A DNA stretch of 64,000 bases, taken from positions 209,809 through 273,808 of the forward strand of contig NZ_JAPPUW010000004.1 of the NCBI RefSeq assembly GCF_026712205.1. The letters are read 5' to 3'. Below, one piece after another: positions 1 to 8,547 of this stretch. The position numbers and the translations under genes were made by a program. The first letter of the stretch is position 1. Every line of letters starts with the position of its first letter. A model generated the notes under the pieces. That model did no database searches. It saw only the letters and a list, made by a program, of their open reading frames with translations, and was not told the DNA's origin. Origin of the DNA: Pelomonas aquatica (GTDB lineage Bacteria; Pseudomonadota; Gammaproteobacteria; Burkholderiales; Burkholderiaceae_C).

Positions 1-2
1 AT

Positions 3-761
3 CTGGAGGCGCCCGGCGCGACGCCGCTCTACGCCAAGGTCACCGAGATCACCGGCAAGACCGCCGTGCTGAAGACGCTGAAGGACTACGGCCACCAGAA
101 GCACGCCGTCTGGGGCGTGACCGCGCGCAACCGCGAGCAGAACTTCGCGCTCAACCTGCTGATGGACCCGGAGTGCGATTTCGTCACGCTGACCGGCACG
201 GCCGGCACCGGCAAGACGCTGATGACGCTGGCCGCCGGCCTGTCGCAGGTGCTGGACGACCGCCGCTACAGCGAGATCATCGTGACCCGCGTGACCGTGC
301 CCGTCGGCGAGGACATCGGCTTCCTGCCCGGCACCGAGGAAGAGAAGATGGGCCCGTGGATGGGCGCGCTGGACGACAACCTCGAGGTGCTGGCCAAGGG
401 CGACTCGACGGCCGGCGAATGGGGCCGCGCGGCCACCAACGATCTCGTGCGAAGCAAGATCAAGGTCAAGAGCCTGAATTTCATGCGCGGGCGCACCTTC
501 CTGAACAAGTTCGTCATCATCGACGAGGCGCAGAACCTGACGCCCAAGCAGATGAAGACGCTGATCACGCGCGCCGGCCCCGGCACCAAGATCGTCTGCC
601 TGGGCAACCTCGCGCAGATCGACACGCCCTATCTGACCGAGGGCAGCTCGGGCCTGACCTTCGCGGTGGACCGCTTCAAGGGCTGGGCCCACAGCGGCCA
701 CGTGACGCTGGCGCGCGGCGAGCGCTCGCGGCTGGCGGACTTCGCCTCCGAGGTGCTCTGA
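3..761 (+). CDS. PhoH family ATPase, 5' end outside the window
   Basis: C-terminal part of a PhoH-like P-loop ATPase. The frame is open from base 3, so the start lies upstream. Visible motifs are Walker A GTAGTGKT (about base 196) and Walker B IIDEAQN (about base 510), followed by the Q/N-rich GNLAQID segment typical of PhoH. The leftover N-terminal residues would suit a linker after a PIN domain, as in PIN-PhoH (PhoH2) proteins, but that domain is not in view. PhoH2 proteins are RNA-directed ATPase/nucleases; the role here is inferred from family only. The HiPIP gene follows 14 bases downstream on the same strand. Confidence 0.88.
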   Translation: MEAPGATPLYAKVTEITGKTAVLKTLKDYGHQKHAVWGVTARNREQNFALNLLMDPECDFVTLTGTAGTGKTLMTLAAGLSQVLDDRRYSEIIVTRVTVPVGEDIGFLPGTEEEKMGPWMGALDDNLEVLAKGDSTAGEWGRAATNDLVRSKIKVKSLNFMRGRTFLNKFVIIDEAQNLTPKQMKTLITRAGPGTKIVCLGNLAQIDTPYLTEGSSGLTFAVDRFKGWAHSGHVTLARGERSRLADFASEVL

Positions 762-775
762 AGCAGGAGATTCCG

Positions 776-1078
776 ATGGCCTTGATCTCGCGCCGCCGGC
801 TGATCCAGATCGCCCCGCTGCTGGGCGCCGGCCTCGCCCGCGCGCAGTCGCAGGCGCTGCTGCAGGAAGACGACGACGAGGCCAAGGCCACGGGCTATCA
901 CGCCGACGCGGCCCAGGTCGACAAGGCCAAATTCCCCAAGTACGCCGTGGGCCAGACCTGCGCCAACTGCGGCCTCTACGCGCCCGACGGCGACAAGCCC
1001 TCGGGCGGCTGCGCCTTGTTCTACGGCAAGGACGTGCTCGCCCAGGGCTGGTGCAACGCCTGGGAGAAGAAGGCCTAG
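776..1078 (+). CDS. High-potential iron-sulfur protein (HiPIP), Tat-exported
   Basis: A 100-residue periplasmic electron carrier. It opens with a Tat-like signal (SRRRLIQIAPLLGAGLARA). The mature part has four cysteines spaced CxxC-x13-C-x13-C, the ligand pattern of the HiPIP [4Fe-4S] cluster. HiPIPs carry electrons between cytochrome complexes and terminal oxidases or photosynthetic reaction centres; which partner is used here cannot be told. The start is the ATG at 776, preceded by an AGGAG-like site. Its stop TAG shares the palindrome CTAG (1075-1078) with the stop of the convergent YidB-like gene. Confidence 0.93.
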   Translation: MALISRRRLIQIAPLLGAGLARAQSQALLQEDDDEAKATGYHADAAQVDKAKFPKYAVGQTCANCGLYAPDGDKPSGGCALFYGKDVLAQGWCNAWEKKA

Positions 1079-1503
1079 CGATTCAACAGGGCGCCCAGCA
1101 CGCTGGTCAGCTCGCCCAGGCCGCCGGCACCGCCGGCCGGCAGCTGGCCGCCCGGCGTCAGGTGGTCGACGATCTGCGGCAGCAGCTGGCTGAGCTGCTG
1201 GCCCGCCTCGGCGTGCGACACGCCGGCCTGCTGCGCCAGCTGGCCCAGCAGCCCGCCGGCGCCGCCCAGGGCCGCGGTGATCTGCTCGCCCGACACCGGC
1301 AGGTTGCCGCCCGTCGAGATCCAGCTCTGCACCTGCTGGCCGAGGCCGCCGGCTTCCAGTTGCTGCAGCACGCCGGCCAGGCCGCCATGGGCCGTGCCGT
1401 TGGCCAGCAGGCCCGAAACCAGTCCCACCCAATCCGGGTTGCCGCCCTGCTGTCCGCCCAGGGCCTGCGTCGCCGCGCCCAGTACGCTGTCCAGAAGTCC
1501 CAT
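1075..1503 (-). CDS. YidB-like DUF937 protein
   Basis: A 142-residue protein beginning MGLLDSVLGAATQAL, very rich in Gly, Leu, Gln and Ala, which fits the YidB/DUF937 family. The function of that family is not established. The open frame extends further upstream, but the ATG at 1503 is preceded at the right distance by AAGGAG and gives the family-typical N-terminus. It lies 53 bases downstream of the patatin lipoprotein gene on the same strand and may be cotranscribed with it. Confidence 0.85.
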   Translation of the reverse strand: MGLLDSVLGAATQALGGQQGGNPDWVGLVSGLLANGTAHGGLAGVLQQLEAGGLGQQVQSWISTGGNLPVSGEQITAALGGAGGLLGQLAQQAGVSHAEAGQQLSQLLPQIVDHLTPGGQLPAGGAGGLGELTSVLGALLNR

Positions 1504-1556
1504 CCGAATCTCCTTCAGCGCCACCGACCACCGGCGGCTCCGGCCCAGTCTACGGC

Positions 1557-2942
1557 TCAATCGCCGCGCTGCACGCTGCTCGAGAAGCGCTTCACGCCCG
1601 CATCCTGGGCCACGGCCCGGCGGCCGGCGTCGATCAGCTGGTCGATCTGCGCGGCCGGCAGCTTGAGCCGCGTCGGGATCGCGTTCAGCACGGTCTCCTC
1701 GGCCTCGGGCAGGTCGGCGAAGCCGATCTGCGTGACGGCGAACTTGATGTCCTCGCAGCGCCAGTCGGGGTTCCAGGCCCGCAGCGCCGCCTTGCGCTCG
1801 TCGGGCAGGGAGCAGCGGTAGGTGACGATGTCGCGCTCCCAGTTGCGCATCATCGGCACGAAGTAGGCGTAGCTCATGCGCATCGTGCTCTCGATGGCCG
1901 TGTCGACGGCCGCCGTCGCGATGTCCACGCCCGAGGGCCCGGCCACCTCGCGGCCCCAGTCGCCGCTCGGGCCCTGGCCGGCATCGACGACGACGAAGAG
2001 CATGCGCCGCATCGTCGCCGCGTCGTGCTCGCTGATGGGGCCGTAGGGCGTGTTCAGCAGCACGCGGCTCTGCAGGATGCTGACGAGGCCGAGGTTGTCC
2101 GTCACGCCGCCGTCGACGAGCTTCAGGTAGCGGCCGGTCTTGGGGTCGCGGAAGTCGCGCAGCGCGCGCAGCAGGGCCAGGCGCAGCCGGTGCTGGTCGT
2201 CACGCTCGACGCTGCTGCGGTCGGCCAGGCCGCTGGGCAGCGGCGCGCGGCAGGCCTCGGGGAACTTCTCCAGCACGACCGGCGCGAAGAACAGCGGCAC
2301 GGCCATGGACGCGGCCACCGCCTCGGACACCGGGAAGCTGGCCAGGTCGCTGCAGATCGCGTCGAAGGCGCGCTCGTGGAAGGGGAAGGCCAGCCGGTAC
2401 TGGGCGTTGCTCGCATTGATCCAGATGACCGGCTTCTGGCGGCGGAACATGTCGGCGAAGGTCGCGCCCTTGAACACGTCGCGCTCCAGCCAGTCGTTCA
2501 GGTTGCTGCGGTCGTTCAAGCCGCCGGCGAACAGCCGCATCAGGTTGTTGGGGTTGAGCAGGCTGAAGCGCAGGCCAGCCTCGCCGTCGCGCATCAGCAC
2601 CTTGTCACGGAAGTCCTGCAGCCCGTCGACCCCGTGCAGGCCGAACCAGGCCGCCGTGATCGAGCCGCCCGACACGCTGGTGATGAAGCCCACGTCATCC
2701 AGCAGCGTGTGGCCGGCCGCCGAGGGCTGGTCCCGCAGGCCTTCCAGCACGCCGTAGGCAAAGGCCGACGCGCGCAGGCCGCCGCCCGAGAAGCTCAGCG
2801 CGACGATGGTCTCGCTGGCCAGGCTCTGGGGCTGCCGCGCGACGGGCTCGGCCACGGCCGGCTTGTTGCGCGGCGGGTTCAGAGGTGCGCCGGCGCAGGC
2901 GGCCAGCAGCAGGCAGGAGCACAACAACGGCAGGGCGCGCAT
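1557..2942 (-). CDS. Patatin-like phospholipase lipoprotein
   Basis: A 461-residue predicted lipid acyl hydrolase. The N-terminus is a lipoprotein signal (LLLAACAG lipobox), so it is probably membrane anchored in the periplasm. Patatin signatures are present: oxyanion-hole glycines in SFSGGGLRASAFAYG, nucleophile elbow SVSGGS, and the catalytic Asp in VDGGVTDNLG. Serine and aspartate therefore form the expected dyad. I chose the ATG at 2942 over upstream in-frame ATGs because it places the signal peptide at the N-terminus. It is divergent from dinB with an 85-base gap. Confidence 0.87.
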   Translation of the reverse strand: MRALPLLCSCLLLAACAGAPLNPPRNKPAVAEPVARQPQSLASETIVALSFSGGGLRASAFAYGVLEGLRDQPSAAGHTLLDDVGFITSVSGGSITAAWFGLHGVDGLQDFRDKVLMRDGEAGLRFSLLNPNNLMRLFAGGLNDRSNLNDWLERDVFKGATFADMFRRQKPVIWINASNAQYRLAFPFHERAFDAICSDLASFPVSEAVAASMAVPLFFAPVVLEKFPEACRAPLPSGLADRSSVERDDQHRLRLALLRALRDFRDPKTGRYLKLVDGGVTDNLGLVSILQSRVLLNTPYGPISEHDAATMRRMLFVVVDAGQGPSGDWGREVAGPSGVDIATAAVDTAIESTMRMSYAYFVPMMRNWERDIVTYRCSLPDERKAALRAWNPDWRCEDIKFAVTQIGFADLPEAEETVLNAIPTRLKLPAAQIDQLIDAGRRAVAQDAGVKRFSSSVQRGD

Positions 2943-3027
2943 CGGTCGTCTTTCGGTCGGGGTGGCGGCCGGCGCATTCTGCCGATGCTGCCAGCCGCTG
3001 GCAGCTTGCGCGGGACAATCCCATGCC

Positions 3028-4236
3028 ATGCAGCAGCCCGACCGCTGGATCGCCCACCTCGACATGGACGCCTTCTACGCGTCCGTCGAGTTGCTGCGCT
3101 ATCCGCAGCTCAGGGGCGAGGCGGTCGTCATCGGCGGGCGGCGGGCGGACGCGCCGCGGCAGCTGCAAGACGGCAGTTGGCGCTACGCCAGGCTGCGCGA
3201 CTACACAGGCCGCGGCGTCGTCACGACCTCCACCTATGCGGCGCGCGACCTCGGCGTGTTCTCGGCGATGGGGCTGATGAAGGCCGCGCTGCGTGCGCCC
3301 GACGCCATCCTGCTGCCGGCCGACTTCGACAGCTACCGCAAATACTCGCGACTCTTCAAGGCCGCCGTGGCCGAGGTCGCGCCCGTCATCGAGGACCGCG
3401 GCATCGACGAGATCTACATCGACCTGACCGACGTGCCCGGCGTGCGCGACGCCGTCGGCCACGACCCGCTGGGCGGCGTGAAGGCCGTGGCGCGCGAGAT
3501 CAAGAACTCGGTCGGGCGCGCCACCGGCCTGAGCTGCTCCATCGGCATCACGCCCAACAAGCTGCTCAGCAAGATCGCCAGCGAGCTGGACAAGCCCGAC
3601 GGCATCAGCGTGCTGACGCTGGACGACATCCCGCCCCGCATCTGGCCGCTGGCCGTGCGCAAGATCAACGGCATCGGGCCCAAGGCCGGCGAGAAGCTGG
3701 TCAGGCTCGGCATCGAGACCGTGGGCGACATCGCCGCGGCCTCGCCCGCCTGGCTCGTCGAGCAGTTCGGCGACAGCTACGGCCACTGGCTGCACAACGC
3801 CGCGCACGGCCGCGACTCGCGGCCCGTCGTCACGCACAGCGAACCCGTGTCCATCAGCCGCGAGACCACCTTCGAGCGCGACCTGCACGCCGTGCACGAC
3901 CGCGCCCTGCTCGGCCAGATCATGGACGAGTTGTGCGAGAGCCTGGCACGCGATCTCGCCCGCAAGCGCTATGCGGGCAAGACCGTGGGCATCAAGCTGC
4001 GCTTCGAGGGCTTTGTCACCGTCACGCGCGACCAGACGCTCAAGGCCGCCGTCGCCAGCGCCGCCGACATCCGCCACGCCGTCGGGCTCTGCCTCAAGCG
4101 CGTCAAGTTCGACAAGCGGCTGCGCCTGATGGGCGTGCGCATCGGCAACCTCGTGCATGCCGGCGAGGCGCAGGCCACCGCCCCCGCGAGGGAGCGCGCC
4201 GACGAGCCCGAGCGCGAGAACCTGTCGCTCTTTTGA
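3028..4236 (+). CDS. dinB: Y-family DNA polymerase IV
   Basis: A 402-residue translesion polymerase. The start ATG at 3028 gives HLDMDAFYASVE, the conserved N-terminal metal-binding motif. The second catalytic block reads GIDEIYIDLTDV, slightly different from the more usual SIDEAYLD. A charged insertion around residues 40-60 (RRADAPRQLQ...) separates the fingers strands. Helix-hairpin-helix motifs (NGIGPKAGEKL) and a little-finger domain follow. Its stop overlaps the next start as TGATG, so it is probably translationally coupled to the nuclease-helicase gene, suggesting joint use in DNA damage tolerance. Confidence 0.92.
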   Translation: MQQPDRWIAHLDMDAFYASVELLRYPQLRGEAVVIGGRRADAPRQLQDGSWRYARLRDYTGRGVVTTSTYAARDLGVFSAMGLMKAALRAPDAILLPADFDSYRKYSRLFKAAVAEVAPVIEDRGIDEIYIDLTDVPGVRDAVGHDPLGGVKAVAREIKNSVGRATGLSCSIGITPNKLLSKIASELDKPDGISVLTLDDIPPRIWPLAVRKINGIGPKAGEKLVRLGIETVGDIAAASPAWLVEQFGDSYGHWLHNAAHGRDSRPVVTHSEPVSISRETTFERDLHAVHDRALLGQIMDELCESLARDLARKRYAGKTVGIKLRFEGFVTVTRDQTLKAAVASAADIRHAVGLCLKRVKFDKRLRLMGVRIGNLVHAGEAQATAPARERADEPERENLSLF

Positions 4237-6545
4237 TGGCCGACTGGACCTACACCGTCTCCGTCCGCAGCCTCTGCGAGTTCACCGCCAAGCGCGGCGA
4301 CCTGGACCGGCGCTTCACGCCGTCGGCCACGGCGCTGGAAGGCCAGGCCGGCCAGCTGGCCGCCATCGCGCGCCGCTCGCCAGGCTACGAGACCGAGCTG
4401 GCGCTGGAAGGCCGGCACGGCGGCCTGCGCGTGCGCGGCCGGGCCGACGGCTTCGAGGCCGACGTGAACCGGCTGGAGGAGATCAAGACCATCCGCGGCC
4501 CGGTCGAGGCCATCCCGGAGAACCGGCGCGCGCTGCACTGGGCCCAGCTGCAGACCTATGGCGCGCTGATCGCCGCCGACCGCGGCCTGGCCGAGCTGGA
4601 GCTGGCCCTGGTCTATGTCGACGCCGACACGCAGAACGAGACCGTGCTGCGCGAGACCGCCACCGCCGCCGGCCTGCAGGCCGCCTTCGAGGCCCGCTGC
4701 CGCGCCTTCGAGGACTGGGCCGCGCAGGAGGCGGCCCACCGCAGCGCACGCGATGCCGCGCTGGCCCGGCTGCCCTTCCCGCTGGGCGAGCTGCGGCCGG
4801 GCCAGCGCCTGCTGGCCGAGGCCGTCTACCGCGCGGCGGCTAGCGGCCGCTGCCTGCTGGCCCAGGCGCCCACCGGCATCGGCAAGACCCTGGGCACGCT
4901 CTACCCGCTGCTGCGCGCAATGCCGGCCCAGGCGCTCGACAAGATCGGCTACATGACCTGCAAGGGCACCGGCCGCATCATGGCGCTGGACGCGCTGAAC
5001 AGCCTGCGCGAGGCCGGCCCCGAGCTGCCGCTGCGCGTGCTGACGCTGGTGGCCAAGGAGCAGGCCTGCGAGCACCCGACCCTGGCCTGCCACGGCGATG
5101 CCTGCCCGCTGGCCAGCGGCTTCTACGACCGGCTGGCCCCGGCCCGCGCCGAGGCCGTGCAGCAGGCCTGGCTGGACCCGGCCGCGCAGCGCCGCATCGC
5201 GCTGGCCCACGGCATCTGCCCCTACTACCTCGGCCAGGAACTGCTGCGCTGGGCCGACGTCGTCGTCGGCGACGTGCACCATGCCTTCGACCCCCACGGC
5301 CAGCTCTTCGGCCTCGCCCAGGCCCAGGACTGGAAGCTCGCTCTGCTGGTGGACGAGGCGCACAACCTCGTCGAGCGCGCGCGGGCCATGTACAGCGCCA
5401 CGCTCAGCCTGGCGGGCATCCGCGCCGCCGAGCCCCACGCGCCCAAGGCCCTGCGCGCACCGCTGCGCCGCCTCGCGCGCGAGCTGGCCGACCTCGCGCG
5501 CGCCCAGCCGGCCGACTACCGCGCCTTCGGCGCCGAGCCGCCCGCGCCGCTGGCGGACGCACTGCAGCTCGTCGGCCTGACGCTGGGCGAGCATTTCCAG
5601 AACCATCCGCTCGAGACCGGGCCGTTGATGCAGTTCTATTTCGACGTGCTGGCCCTGCTGCGCGGGCTCGACAAGTTCGGCCCGCACTCGCTGTGCGACC
5701 TGCAGCGCAGCGCACGGGCCGTGGCCAAGCCCGAGCCGGCCAACCTGTCGCTGCTGGACGAAAGCCAGGACGCCGACCACCTCGACGTGCTGCTGTCCAT
5801 CCGCAACATCGTGCCCGGCTTCTTCCTCAAAGCCCGCTTCGAGGCCCTGCACAGCGTCACGCTGTTCTCCGCCACGCTCGGCACGGCCGACTACCAGCGC
5901 GACATGCTCGGCCTGCCGCCGGACAGCGCCTGGGTCGACGTGCCCGCGCCCTTCCCGCCCGAGCACCTGAGCGTGCGCGTGGCGCGGCTGTCCACCCGCT
6001 ACGCCCACCGCGACGCGTCGCTGGACGCCCTCGTCGACGTGCTGGCCACGCAGTTCGGCGAACACCCGGGCAACTACCTCGCCTTCTTCAGCAGCTTCGA
6101 CTACCTCGACAAGGCCGCCGCGCGGCTGGCCCGGCGCCACGCCGACGTGCCGCAGTGGAGCCAGGCCCGCGCGATGGGTGATGGTGCAAGGCGCGCCTTT
6201 CTCGACCGTTTCGTGCCCGAGGGCCACGGCATCGGCTTCGCCGTGCTGGGCGGCGCCTTCGCCGAGGGCGTGGACCTGCCCGGCACGCGGCTGATCGGCG
6301 CCTTCATCGCGACGCTCGCGCTACCGCCGGTGTCGCCCGTGCAGGAGCAGCTGCGCGAGCGGCTGGACACCATGTTCGGTGCCGACCACGGCTATGCCGA
6401 CCTCGTGCCCGGCCTGCAGAAGGTCGTGCAGGCCGCCGGCCGCGTGCTGCGTTCCGTGGACGACCGCGGCTGGGTCTGGCTGCTGGACCAGCGCTATCTG
6501 CGGCCCGAGGTGCGCGCGCTGCTGCCGGCCTGGTGGCGGCTTTGA
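4236..6545 (+). CDS. PD-(D/E)XK nuclease fused to a Rad3/DinG-type Fe-S helicase
   Basis: A 769-residue protein. Residues 1-190 look like a RecB/Cas4-type nuclease: RGRADGFEADVNRLEEIKT supplies the Asp and the E-I-K active-site pattern. The rest is an XPD/DinG superfamily-2 helicase with Walker A QAPTGIGKT (about residue 210), cysteines CEHPTLACHGDAC plus a later CPYY that match the four-Cys Fe-S cluster, Walker B VDEAHN, and C-terminal motif VVQAAGRVLRS. The family unwinds 5'-3' at damaged or structured DNA. The ATG shares a base with the dinB stop, so expression is probably linked to lesion bypass. Confidence 0.88.
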   Translation: MADWTYTVSVRSLCEFTAKRGDLDRRFTPSATALEGQAGQLAAIARRSPGYETELALEGRHGGLRVRGRADGFEADVNRLEEIKTIRGPVEAIPENRRALHWAQLQTYGALIAADRGLAELELALVYVDADTQNETVLRETATAAGLQAAFEARCRAFEDWAAQEAAHRSARDAALARLPFPLGELRPGQRLLAEAVYRAAASGRCLLAQAPTGIGKTLGTLYPLLRAMPAQALDKIGYMTCKGTGRIMALDALNSLREAGPELPLRVLTLVAKEQACEHPTLACHGDACPLASGFYDRLAPARAEAVQQAWLDPAAQRRIALAHGICPYYLGQELLRWADVVVGDVHHAFDPHGQLFGLAQAQDWKLALLVDEAHNLVERARAMYSATLSLAGIRAAEPHAPKALRAPLRRLARELADLARAQPADYRAFGAEPPAPLADALQLVGLTLGEHFQNHPLETGPLMQFYFDVLALLRGLDKFGPHSLCDLQRSARAVAKPEPANLSLLDESQDADHLDVLLSIRNIVPGFFLKARFEALHSVTLFSATLGTADYQRDMLGLPPDSAWVDVPAPFPPEHLSVRVARLSTRYAHRDASLDALVDVLATQFGEHPGNYLAFFSSFDYLDKAAARLARRHADVPQWSQARAMGDGARRAFLDRFVPEGHGIGFAVLGGAFAEGVDLPGTRLIGAFIATLALPPVSPVQEQLRERLDTMFGADHGYADLVPGLQKVVQAAGRVLRSVDDRGWVWLLDQRYLRPEVRALLPAWWRL

Positions 6546-6739
6546 GAACGCCTCAGGGCGTCTGCGGACCGCCATCCAGTCGCGGTAATTTGTCACGGCA
6601 CCGGTCACCATCCGCCCTCCTCGCCGGCCGGCGGCGGACCGCGCGGTACGCGTCGGCGCCCGGCCAGGGCCGAGAATCCAGGGGCCCGCATCCCCCGGCC
6701 AACCGCATCGGCCCGAGCCCGTCACGACTTGATTGCTGG

Positions 6740-7534
6740 ATGAACTCCCGAGACCCGGCCCCCGGCCCGAACCCGCCCGCCGCGGCGATCACGACGCCGC
6801 CCATCGACCCGCTGCAACAGGCGCTCGACCTGTTCCACGCCACGCCGCCGGACTACCGCCGCGCCGTGGGCTGGTTCCGCGCCGCCGCCGAAAGCGGCAG
6901 CTGCGACGGCCTGGCCATGCTCGGGCTGTGCCAGCTCGAAGGCCTGGGGATGGCCGCCGACGCGGTGGCGGCGCGCACGCTGCTGGAACGCGCGGCCGCG
7001 CTGGGCAGCGCCATCGGGCGCTTCCAGTTCGGGCGGGCGCTGATGACCGGCCGTGGCGGGCCGGCCGACGAAGCGGCGGGCCTGTCGGCCTATGTGGCCG
7101 CCGCGGCCCTGGGCCATGCCGAAGCCATGTTCAACCTCGCCAACTGCCTGTATGCCGGCGTGGGCTGTCTGCCCGACCGCCTGGCGGCCAAGGCCCTCTA
7201 CCTGCGCAGCCGCACGCTGGGCTGCACGCTGCGCGCCCAGGGTGTGCTGGTGCACAAGCGCGAGCTCAAGGCCGTGCGCACGCTGGCGCAGCGCTTCGCC
7301 GACCCGAGCCGGCTGGTCTATCTGGTGCAGGAGCGCCAGCAGGAGCTGGCCCTCGTGCAGGCCGTCGTGCAGCCGCGCGCCCGGCAGACGCAGGGTACGG
7401 CGGCCAAGAGACCGAAGCCGCTGCGGCAGGCCGGGCGCCTGGCCGCCGGCGTCGTGGCAGCCATGGCCGGCACGCTGGGCCAGTACCTGCGGCCGGCGTC
7501 GCGCGACGCCGGGCCGACGACGATCAACTTCTGA
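6740..7534 (+). CDS. Sel1-like repeat protein
   Basis: A 264-residue protein with about three tandem 36-residue Sel1-type helical repeats between residues 35 and 145, for example AVGWFRAAAESGSCDGLAML and AYVAAAALGHAEAMFNLANC. No signal peptide is evident. The C-terminal 70 residues are basic and Ala-rich. Sel1 repeats mediate protein-protein contacts; no specific partner can be named. The start ATG at 6740 is the first one giving the repeat region a short Pro-rich leader; an earlier in-frame start is possible but lies in non-conserved sequence. It precedes the LysR gene by 28 bases. Confidence 0.75.
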   Translation: MNSRDPAPGPNPPAAAITTPPIDPLQQALDLFHATPPDYRRAVGWFRAAAESGSCDGLAMLGLCQLEGLGMAADAVAARTLLERAAALGSAIGRFQFGRALMTGRGGPADEAAGLSAYVAAAALGHAEAMFNLANCLYAGVGCLPDRLAAKALYLRSRTLGCTLRAQGVLVHKRELKAVRTLAQRFADPSRLVYLVQERQQELALVQAVVQPRARQTQGTAAKRPKPLRQAGRLAAGVVAAMAGTLGQYLRPASRDAGPTTINF

Positions 7535-7562
7535 CGGCCGGGCTGCTGGGTACGATGGCCGC

Positions 7563-8480
7563 ATGCCCGCGCGCCCCATCCGCCTGCCCTCGCTCGACGC
7601 CCTCCTCGCCTTCGAGGCCGTGGCCCGAGCCGGCAGCTTCGAGGCCGCCGCGGCCGAGCTGGCGCTGACGGCCAGCGCCGTGGCCAAGCGCGTGGCCGGC
7701 CTGGAGGAGAGGCTGGACCAGCCGCTGTTCCTGCGCCAGCCGCCGCGCGGCCCGAGCCTCACGCCGGCCGGCCACGAATACCTGCCCCAGGTGCGCCAGG
7801 CCCTGGCACTGCTGCAGGCCATGCCGCTGCACCAGCGCGCCAGCCCGCTGCGCGAGCGCCTGCGCGTCAGCTCCACGCCCACCTTCGCGCGCCAACTGCT
7901 GGTGCCCGCCCTGCCCGCCTTCACGGCGGCCCACCCGCAGGTCGAGCTGGAGCTGACGCTGTCGGTGCCGCTGCTGGCCGAGGGCGACGCGGGCGCCGAC
8001 GTCGAGATCCGCCACGGCGCCGTGCCGGACGAGATCGCGCCGGAGCAGGTGCTGTTGCGCGACCGCCTGACGCCGCTGGCCGCGCCGGCCCTGCTGGCCC
8101 GCTTTGCGCCGCTGCGCGAGCCGGCCGACCTGCCGGCCCTGCCGCTGCTGCGCACGCCGCTGCAGCCCTGGGCGCCCTGGCTGCGCGCGGCCGGCCTGGC
8201 CGACGTGCCCGAGCCCGACGAAGGCCCGCGCCTCGTCGACCTGGGCCTGACGCTGGCCGCCGCGCTGGCCGGCCAGGGCGTGGCGCTGGCCCGGCTGAGC
8301 CTGGCGCGACACGAACTGGCCGAGGGCCGCCTCGTGCAGCCCTTTGCGCTGACCGTGCCGGCCGAGCGGCATTACGGCCTGGTCACGCACCGGCCGGGCA
8401 ATGCCTCGGACGCCTTCGCGGGCTGGCTGCACGGCCACTGCCGGGCGCTGGAGGCGGAAAACTCTTCCGCCGCCGGCTGA
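7563..8480 (+). CDS. LysR-type transcriptional regulator
   Basis: A 305-residue LysR regulator. The N-terminal winged helix (LDALLAFEAVARAGSFEAAA ... ASAVAKRVAGLEERL) is standard, followed by a GcvA-like effector-binding domain. It lies 67 bases upstream of the FMN-dependent hydroxyacid dehydrogenase on the same strand. It might control that gene or other targets, but the usual divergent LysR arrangement is absent, so the target is uncertain. Confidence 0.9.
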   Translation: MPARPIRLPSLDALLAFEAVARAGSFEAAAAELALTASAVAKRVAGLEERLDQPLFLRQPPRGPSLTPAGHEYLPQVRQALALLQAMPLHQRASPLRERLRVSSTPTFARQLLVPALPAFTAAHPQVELELTLSVPLLAEGDAGADVEIRHGAVPDEIAPEQVLLRDRLTPLAAPALLARFAPLREPADLPALPLLRTPLQPWAPWLRAAGLADVPEPDEGPRLVDLGLTLAAALAGQGVALARLSLARHELAEGRLVQPFALTVPAERHYGLVTHRPGNASDAFAGWLHGHCRALEAENSSAAG

Positions 8481-8547
8481 GGTTTTTTCCGGGCCGCGCG
8501 GGCGCGGCGGGCCTAGCATGCCGGCCATCCCGAGAGAGGCCGCCGCC

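Noticed and set aside
2025..4235. Open frame upstream of the nuclease-helicase, in frame with it
   Set aside because: The stretch before 4236 is antisense to the patatin gene or out of frame with dinB; the helicase start at 4236 gives a natural N-terminus.
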